From Planctomycetaceae bacterium (GTDB taxonomy: Bacteria; Planctomycetota; Planctomycetia; Pirellulales; Pirellulaceae): a stretch of 42,686 nt of DNA. The stretch covers positions 1 to 42,686 of the forward strand of contig QIKY01000082.1 of NCBI GenBank assembly GCA_003233175.1, read 5' to 3'. This document shows positions 1 through 9,000 of this stretch, piece after piece; the first letter of the stretch is position 1, and the number at the start of each line of letters is the position of its first letter. The position numbers were made by a program, and so were the translations under genes. Below the pieces are notes generated by a model. It was given only the letters and a program-made list of their open reading frames with translations, did not search any database and was not told the origin of the DNA.

Positions 1-3000
1 CGTCGACGCCGTCGATCGAACCGGTCACTAATTCTCCGCGTTCCGCGAAGCCGACGATGATGTCGTCGATAAACAAACCTTCAAAGTTGTTATTTTGCCC
101 TCGCAACGCGCCGGGGTACGTACTGAAGCCGTCGTTGAAGGCGCCGAAGAAGTCGCCATCGAGGCGGGTGTTCAGACCAAACGGCCCAGCATCAAATACG
201 GTGTTGCCGACCAGCTTAATGAAGTTTTCGTACGTGGGGAAAACACTTTCTCCAGCCGCGAAGGCCGCCGGCGCCAACCCTTGATTGAGCGAGTTGGCAA
301 GTTGGTCGCGGACCTGAACCTGGGACATCGAAGAAAGCAGCGGGACTGAAATGGCGCCGGTCGCCACACCCGGCAAACCTTCCACCACGATTGCCGGAAG
401 CGGGGCGCCCGCTCCAGGCGATTGCTGGATGGTGAGCGTGGTCTGGGTGAAAAGGTCTTCCAGGTTCACGCGGTTATTGTTCAGGTGCGGCGTAATTTCG
501 AGACCGGAATTCTCGATCGCGGCGGAAAGACTCGCCGCAGCCACGTTGGCCGACTGGCCCGGTGAAATCGGAATGGGAGTCACGCCTTCGGGCCGCAACG
601 CCGTGGCGCCCGGCGAGAAGGTGAAGTTAAAGCCGTTCAGATCAACCACTTCGCCCACCCGATTGGCCGACACGCTCAAGTTGCCCGCCAGCCGCTCTGC
701 TTCGATAGCGTCGGTGATCGTTTGCGCGATCACATCGGCCGGCGAGGCGGAAGCTTCCGGAATGAAGGGGATGGCCACGGCGTTGGGGTCTGAAACGCCG
801 GGTGTGCCGGTTTGTCGTAAACGCTGCGAGCCTGCGGTCGAAAGCACGACGCCCGGCAAACCGCCGCTCGCTTGGGCGCCGCCCAAATGCACCTGACCGG
901 CGCCAACGTTCAACGGAACGATGCCATCGGCCGCGCTCAGCAGACCGCCGCCGCCGCCGATCACTGAATTGATCGCCGCGACGATCAGATCGGCCACTTC
1001 ATTTTGGATGCCCGGCACGCCGGTGCTGCCCATTGCGGGAGTGCCGCTGACATCGACCTGATTCGGCGCAAAAGAGCCCAGTCGCACGCGACCGGCGCCC
1101 AAGTTGATAGGCGTCAGATTGGGAAGCGAGGCTTGAATCGCCTGCACGACGGCGTTCGCTACTTCATCCTGGCTCGAAAGCGTGGTGATTGTTACGGCAA
1201 CATTGCCGGGCGTGATCGAAGCCGGGCTGCTGGTGTCGAACTCGAAGGTGATATCTGGTCCGCCAATGCCGTCGTTGACGGTAAAGGTGTCGCCATCGAA
1301 TACGCCGCCGAAGGAGCCGCCTTCAAAGGGTATATTCAACTCGACATCAACCAATACGTTGACCAACTGGCTGCCGGTAATGGATTGAATTTGATCGGTG
1401 TCGAATTCGAAAACCACATCCTGCCCCGCCTGATTACGAATCGTGAACGACTCGCCATCGAGCACGCCGGCGGTGGGGCCATCGACCAGAGAGGCGCCCG
1501 AAACCGGCACCAGCAGGCTATAGCCCGAATCGAACTCAAAGGCCAGCGGCGCGGCGGTTGTCGAATCGCCAATACGGAAAGTGTCGCCATCGCTGAATTG
1601 CGAACCATCAGCAACGCGAATACTCCGGCTGAAGGTGTTGTCGGAATCAAATTCGAAGGTGACGGGAATATTAAGGCCATCGTTGAGCGTGATTGTTTCA
1701 CCATCGCGGAAGGCGTCGCCGGTGGGCGCCACGAGCGTGTAGCCTAGGTCGAGTTCAAACGCTTGCCCGTCGACATTAACTTGCTGCCCATCGCGAAGCT
1801 CCGAAGCCGGACGCGTGCGCAGCTCAATGCCGCCCGTGTTGCCGATGTCGAACGAGCCGGCGGTGGAAAAATCGAACCGCAGTCGGATATCGTCACGACC
1901 GGCGAATTGGCTCAGGTCGATACGAGCCTGCCGCCAGCCGTTGGTGTTGTCGTAGAACTCTTGAATGCCCAGACGACTGGTCTCTTCAACGAGTTGAAGC
2001 GTTTGAGAAAACGGCCCTAGGTCGAATTCGTCAAAACGCACGCTGTCTCGGAAAGAATCGTTCGTACCGAGCAACTGCCACTGGCCCTGGTCGAAGAAAT
2101 TGGGGTCGTCCGAAGATACATACACCCGGAAGCTGTCGCGAATGCTGTTTCGGGGAGATGGGAACGGATTGTAGTCCGTGTTTTCGGTGTCGAGGAAATA
2201 ATTGAAGTACAGAACCGGCTGGTCGGCGGGGTCGTACTCTTTCAGGCTGAACGTGTTGCTCATCACGCTGCCCTGGGCGCCGCCGGGGAATTCGTAATTG
2301 CGGCTGAAGCCGGAGCCGTCGGTGCTGTTGACTTGGCCCAGACTACGGTTGCCGGTGACGGTGGTTTGGAATCCTCGGAAGGTATTGGAAACCTGCCGCA
2401 ATTCGTTGCCGAAGTACAGGCTGGAGCCGCCCCGAACCGCGATGCGGGTGTCGGTGACGGGAACATCCAGACCGTGGCCGGCATCGAGGCCGCGCCGATT
2501 GCTGACCTGCCAGAGGTTGTAGTCGAGGTTGGAGAAGGCGATGCCGGTGGCGCCGAACCTGCCGGTGGAAACGCTGGTGGCGCCTCCCTGGAAAATCGGC
2601 AGCAGATTGCCTTGCGTGTCGAACGCATACAGGTTTCCGGAGAAATCCATGCCGAAGAGCGTGTTGGCGTAACGGCCGCCTTCCAGGTTGAAGGGGCCGG
2701 CCGCTAATGCGGAAAACCGAATGCCTCCGCCGCCCGGGCCGCCGGTGAGGAGGTCGGTCGAGGTTTCGATGAAGTCGACATCGACATTCGCCATGCCGGT
2801 GAGGAAATTCAGCGGCGCAGTCTGGCTGGGGTTGTCGATCCGATACAAGCCGCCCTGGTCGCTCACCAACCACATGGTGTTTCCGAGAAACGCCATGCCG
2901 CTGATATCGCCGCCGGGTGCTTGGCCGCCCAAGGTGAAGGGCGAATTGGAGCCAATCGAGACTTCGCCAAAGGGGTCGATGTTGGACGAGGTGAGGTTAT

Positions 3001-6000
3001 CGGGCGTGGGTGGAATAATGGCGGTGTCGACGATGAACGTGGCTGTGTTTCCGGGCGGCGTGGAGGGAATGGCCGTCACGCCGGCAAACGCCTGAGCGTT
3101 GAATGTCGCGATGATGCTGGCCGTGACCACATCGCCGGAATCGCTGACCAAAAACGGAACCGCGATATTGCCGTTGGTCGGCGGCAATCCGTTGGTCGGC
3201 GTGACGCCATCGCGTTGCATGGCGGCGGTCATGAATTGCGCGTTGGCGAAATCGCCGACTTGCGCCCCGCGGAAATTCACGCGAGTTCCCTCGGTTCCCG
3301 ACGTAATATTCGGCACGCCAGGAATCGGCAACAGCGGATTCCCCGGCACGCCGTTCATTACGTCGACAATCGCCTGGTTCACGTCTCCCGGACCGAACGT
3401 TTCCTCAATGCGAATAGCAATGGCCAGGGGGTCGACCGTGCCATACTCCGTATTCGTATCCACCACGACGCCGGCGTTGCCGCCGCTAATGGTAACGGCC
3501 GTATCGCCCAGGAGCGTGATCCGCCCATTGGAAAGCACCGCCCGAGCGTTGAATGTTGTAGTAGAAAATTGCGTGTTGATGGCGTTGATGATCGCGGTCA
3601 CGATTTGGGCCGAGAGCGCCGTGGCGCCGTTGTACGGAACCGCAATGTTGCCGGGCGGCACCGGGTTATTGCCGTTGGTGTCGCTCAATTGGAACACGCG
3701 GGTGATCGGCGTGGCGGAATCGTCGGCAATCGTGATCAGGGCGCCGTCGGTCAGACCGCCCAACGCAAACGATACCGGAAGCAAAACACGGCCGGCGTCG
3801 AATTCAAAACGTTGGCCATCGAGCAGGAATGATTCGCCATCCCGGAAGAATTGGGCCTGCGCTAAATCAAAGTCCACCAGCGCTTCAGGGCCGCTATTCA
3901 GTTCAAACACGCCCACACTGTTCACCGTCCCGTTGGGGAAGCCGTTCACCGGATCGACCACGCCATCGTTGACGCCCACGTCGTACAGATCGCCATCTCG
4001 GAGAAGCCGTTGCGTGACCGGCTGCAGACCGGAAGTGTCGATCGCGGTGGCGTTGGGTGTGAGAATAACCGAAACGCCGTTGCCTACGAGATCGATCGCG
4101 GTTTGAATTTGGCCTCGATCAATCGCGTTGGTGGCGGCGCGGCCTAATCGGGCTTGCCCAGGATTGGGAACCGCGGTGCCGGGCGCCGTGCCATTGCCGT
4201 CGAACGTGCTGGCGTCAAACTGAAAAAGAATGTTGCGATCGTAATTCGTTCCCGAACTAAATGGCGAATCGCCGCGCCGACCGGCTGCAAACAACCGAGA
4301 GGCTTCGGGAGTGAACGCCACGGCGTCGAATGCCACGCCCCACCCAACCCGCGTGCCGTTGCCGCCGCCCACCGGGTGCGCCACGACGGGGTTTCCGGCG
4401 TTATCAGGCTCATACGTGATAATGCCATCGTCGCCCAGAATGGTGGCGGCGGCATTGCCGGTGTCGAATCGAATGAAGTTGCCAGCGATGGAATCGCGCG
4501 GGCTGTCGTTGGCGCCCCGGTTGTCGATTCTCAGGCCAAACAATTGGCCGTCGCCGCGAAGCGCGAGGTCGCGGACAGCGACATTGCCCCGGCCCACGCT
4601 GGTTTCAAACTGGCCCGTGAAGGGATCAACCGTGCTGATCGTGGTCTGGTTGCTGCCGGCCTGGCTGACGAACAGCGTCACGTCGCCGAGGCTGAAGGGA
4701 ACCGCCGAACCGGCCGTGCCGTTGTTTCGAGGAAAGAGCGTGGTTTCCGGCGGATCGAACGTACCGCCGCCGACGGCGCCGATGCGGTCTTGCGCGATGC
4801 GGTTGATCGAATCCAACGGTTCCAGCCGCACCAAGGGGTTGGCCGGGTTGCGCTGCGTGAACTGATCCAGCGCCGCCGGGATGGTTGCATTGGAGGAAAT
4901 GGCCAGCGAGTATGTTCCCACCGGCAGTTGGATGGGGCCGAGCAGCGGATCGAGCGAGCCGATCGAACCGCGAGAAAGGTCGTCCACGTTGGCGCTTTTG
5001 AGAGGCGCGGGCCGATCCTCGGCTACGCCCGAATCTCGACTAGTGACAACCAGGCGGCCATTGGAATCGAAAATGGAAAGCGTGGTGTTCGCCCGGCCGA
5101 ATGCGTCGGCGTAATCAACGTCGAACACCAAACCCGCGGAATAATTCAGCGGGACTTGCGAATTTTCAAACTTGATGGAATCGTAGAGCACATCGAAAGA
5201 GTACCAATCGACATCGCCGGGCGTGTCGAGGTTGCCGCTCACCGAGAGTGCGCCGCGGCCGGTGGTCAGGACATTGCCGATATCTTGTGCGCTGCCGCGC
5301 GTGCCGTTGGGACTGGAATCTTCGGCGATTTCGCCCAAGAGCGGTGAATTAGCGACCTGCCCCAAGACTTCAACGCCATTGGTGGCGTAACTAATAGCAG
5401 CAAAGCGAACCGTCGTTCCGGCGACTTCGTCGGTCTCGCGGAGCCGGATTTGCAACTGGTAAACACCCGACGATTGGCCGCCCAGGAGATCTTCCCCCGG
5501 CGTGCCGAGCATGTCGCTGCTGCTACGCACGCGAACAAAGTAGGTGCCGAACGCGCCCGGCGAACCGGGCAACACAACTCGCATGCCGGCGTCGGCGGGG
5601 TTCGTCCCCCAGAAGTCACGGTCGATAAAATCTTCTTTGTTGAGAATGTTGACGTCGTCAACCGGAATACGTTGGGTGTTGGCGAAGAGTAATTTCGAGC
5701 TATCGGCCAAGCCGAGCTGGCCTTTCTCGACCAGGTCTTCAGCGAGTGAATTGTCGGAGCGGGCGATCACCAAACCGTTGCCGTCGACCACTTCCACCAC
5801 GGTATTGAGCGCAAAGGTGGTGCGATCAATATCGAACCAGACTTCCGTGCCCGTTTGGGCGCTGAAGCTGTAGATGTCGATGTCTTTGTTTTCAGCCAAA
5901 AAGCCCTGAACTTCAAAACCCAAACGACGGTTTTCATCACCCGATTTTTCGTTCGGCGCCAACGCGCCAAGGAACTGGGCGTTGGCCGGAGTTGCGTTCA

Positions 6001-9000
6001 CGCCCGGCGAGTTTTCATTCGCCGCTTCTGTTTCGGTAACGATCTCGACATTGCGATCATTCGAATACTGTTCGATTGCCACGCTGCGCCAATCGCCCGC
6101 TTGCGGGAACGACAAACCGGCGTCGTTGTTCGTATCGAGCTGGACCTGCCCGTTGAGCTTCAAACCCGCACCGACGCTGTCGTCCGCCAAGGAGGTCAGA
6201 ACCACGGGGCGGCCCGGCTGCCCAACGATTTGCAGCGTGCCGCCGATGCGGTCGTCAATCTCAAGCGGACGCCCCATCGCGGTGAATCCGGCGTCGGGTC
6301 CGAAGAGCTTCACGACCAAGCTTTCCGAGCCGCTGCTTTCCAGCCGCACGCCGCCGTAGGTTTGAAAATCGGGTATGAGAATTTCATCCCGCACGACGTG
6401 AACGATGTCGGTGTCGTCCCAGACGCTCTGCGTGGTGATCGCCTGCCCGCGAACAACCATGCCGTTGATGGCGTTGAAGTTCGTGATCGAATTCTCGATG
6501 CGGTTACCGCGAATGAGCGGGCCTTGGTTGTCGCCGAAGGCCGTGATTTGGTCGATACCGCCGGTGGAGCGGCCGGGATCGGTGATGAGGAAATAGTTCA
6601 GGGAGTTGACGTTGATATTGATTGCCGGCGCGATCGTGCCGTCGACCACGACGGTTTCGCGAATGGTGTTGTTGACGATGATCGGTTGGGCGCCCTGCAC
6701 AAAAATGGCGCCGCCCGCATTGATGCCGCGGCCGGCCCGGGTGACGTCGTCCGAGGGGCCTAGTAATTTCCCGCCGTTGGCGTTGAATTCAACAACGCTG
6801 TTGGTCAAGCGAACATCGGCCTGGCGGATTTCGATCGCGTTGAAGGCCGCGAAACCGCCGTCAATGCTGGTCACGCCGCCACCGTAGGCAACCACCGCAT
6901 GATCAATACTGGCGGTGCTGGTTTGGCCGAAGTACAACCCGCCCCAGTCGGCGGGCGCCGCCGGCGACGTGCTGCCGCCGCTGGTCGCGAATGTGGATCC
7001 GGCGCCGTAACGCGTATCGAACAACGACGTGAACACCACCTCATCGCCGTCGCGGCCTTCGGCGATCAACTGCCCGCCGAGCCTGGTTTCGATTCGTGAA
7101 TTATCCAGCTTGACCACCACTCCCGGATCAACCACCAAACTGGCGTCGGTGCGAGCGAGGTTAATGGAGGTGGTGGGCGTGCTTAGCGCACCGCCGGCGG
7201 TGGAGCCGTCGTCCAGAATGGTGCGCGTCGCGGCTGGCTGCTGGGAAGCCAGCGTGAAGGGGCTGAAACCGGCGCCATCGCCCAGGTCGACGCTACGATA
7301 CACCCGTTGTGAAACGAAGCGGCCTTGGGTCGGTAGGAAGGTGCGCAAGCTGATCGCATTGCGGCCGGAATTGGGAATAAGAATGGTGGAGTTACTGGCG
7401 TCGGAAGGCGTCGTTTCGTTGCCGTCGACGTCGACAAACGTCACAACATAGCGAATCGTGGCGGTGGGCAGGCTGCCGCCGGATTGCGTGAACAACGGAA
7501 TCGGGGCTTGCGCCGGCAGATATTCGAGTTGGCGAGGACCGCCCGCCGTGCCTTCCACGATCAAATTCTCAGCCACCACATGCACGATGTCGGTATCGTT
7601 CCAGCGGCCGGCGACGGTTTGTGTTTCGAGGTTTTGCCCGGCGGGCGTATTGACGCGCACAAACAGGCCGTTGATCGTGTTGTCTTCGATGATCTGCGCG
7701 CCCGGAGCCGCGTCGGGGTTGGGGTCTGGAATGGTTTGGGAAAGAACATTGCCGCGAATTTCGGGGCCGATCCTGTTGTAATCGAGGGTGAAAGGCCCGC
7801 CGGCTTGCGACGTTGGGTCGTTGAAATTCGACTCTTCGAAGCTATCGGGGTTGGCCGACATGGCCGCATCGGCGCTGAGCACGATCGTGTTGAAAGCGAT
7901 CGTGGGTCGGGCGTCGGTCATGTGAATCGGGGCGACCACCTGCTCCACCGACCCCAAGGAAACCAGCCCGCCGCCGTAGCGCAATTCGGCGTGGCTGATC
8001 TGATTCAGGAAAATTCCCTCGCGTTCGTAATCGAGCCGGCCGTCGCCGGCGGCCCGGTCGACATCGTTGCGAAACACCAAACCACCCCAATTTCCCTGGC
8101 TCGGCGTTTGGTCGATGTTAGGGTTGGTGTCGGCGCCGATCGTTTCATCGTCGTACGACGTGAAATAGACGCTCGAATTGGGCGTGCCCAGCACCTGCAA
8201 CGCGCTGCGGCTTTGATTCACGCCCGGCAGCGAACTGCCCACGTTCACCGTCGAACGCCGCATCTTGAATACGGCGCCGGCGTCGATCATTACCGTCACG
8301 CCTTCGGGCACGTCAAGGCTGCCGCCGTCTTCCAGAGGCTGCCCCAGAATCGGATCAAAGCCGATCACATAAGGCAGACGTTGCGAAAGATCGCCGCCGC
8401 CCAGCGGACCGTCGTTACCCACGATTCGCAATACGAAATCGGGCCGGGGTCGATTCAACGCCTCGGCAATCGTGCGATTATCGGCGATGAATTGCAACGC
8501 CGTATCGATCTGATTGTAAGGATTCGCCAACGTGCCGTCGGGGTCGGGATCGCCGGGGGCGGGCTGATTCGCCTTGTCGACATAAATCGTGCTCGACTGA
8601 CTGGTGATCACGGGACTGGCCGGCGGCAAAGCGCGGAACCAAAAATTGAACACACCTCCCGCCACGCCATCGGCGTCGCCATCGAGGGCGGTTGGCGACG
8701 CTTGGCCGCTTCCATCTGGACCGGTGGTGTCGGCGTCGACAATGCTTTCGTTGGCCCGCGGACGGAACGCCATGCGCAGGTCGTAATCGCCTTGCGTGAG
8801 TCCGCCGATGCCGGTGTTCACGTTATTGGGGTCGTAGGCGTCGTTGCCGCTGGCCGAAACGCCCACGAAATAAACGCCCGGCGTTAGCTCAAGCTCCAGG
8901 AAGGAATCTTCGCTGAAGTAATTGTCGTTTTGGGAGATCAGCGTTTTTGAGCCGTCGCCATTTTCCCGGTAGAGGGCCAGCCGGGTGTCAAGAAAACTGG

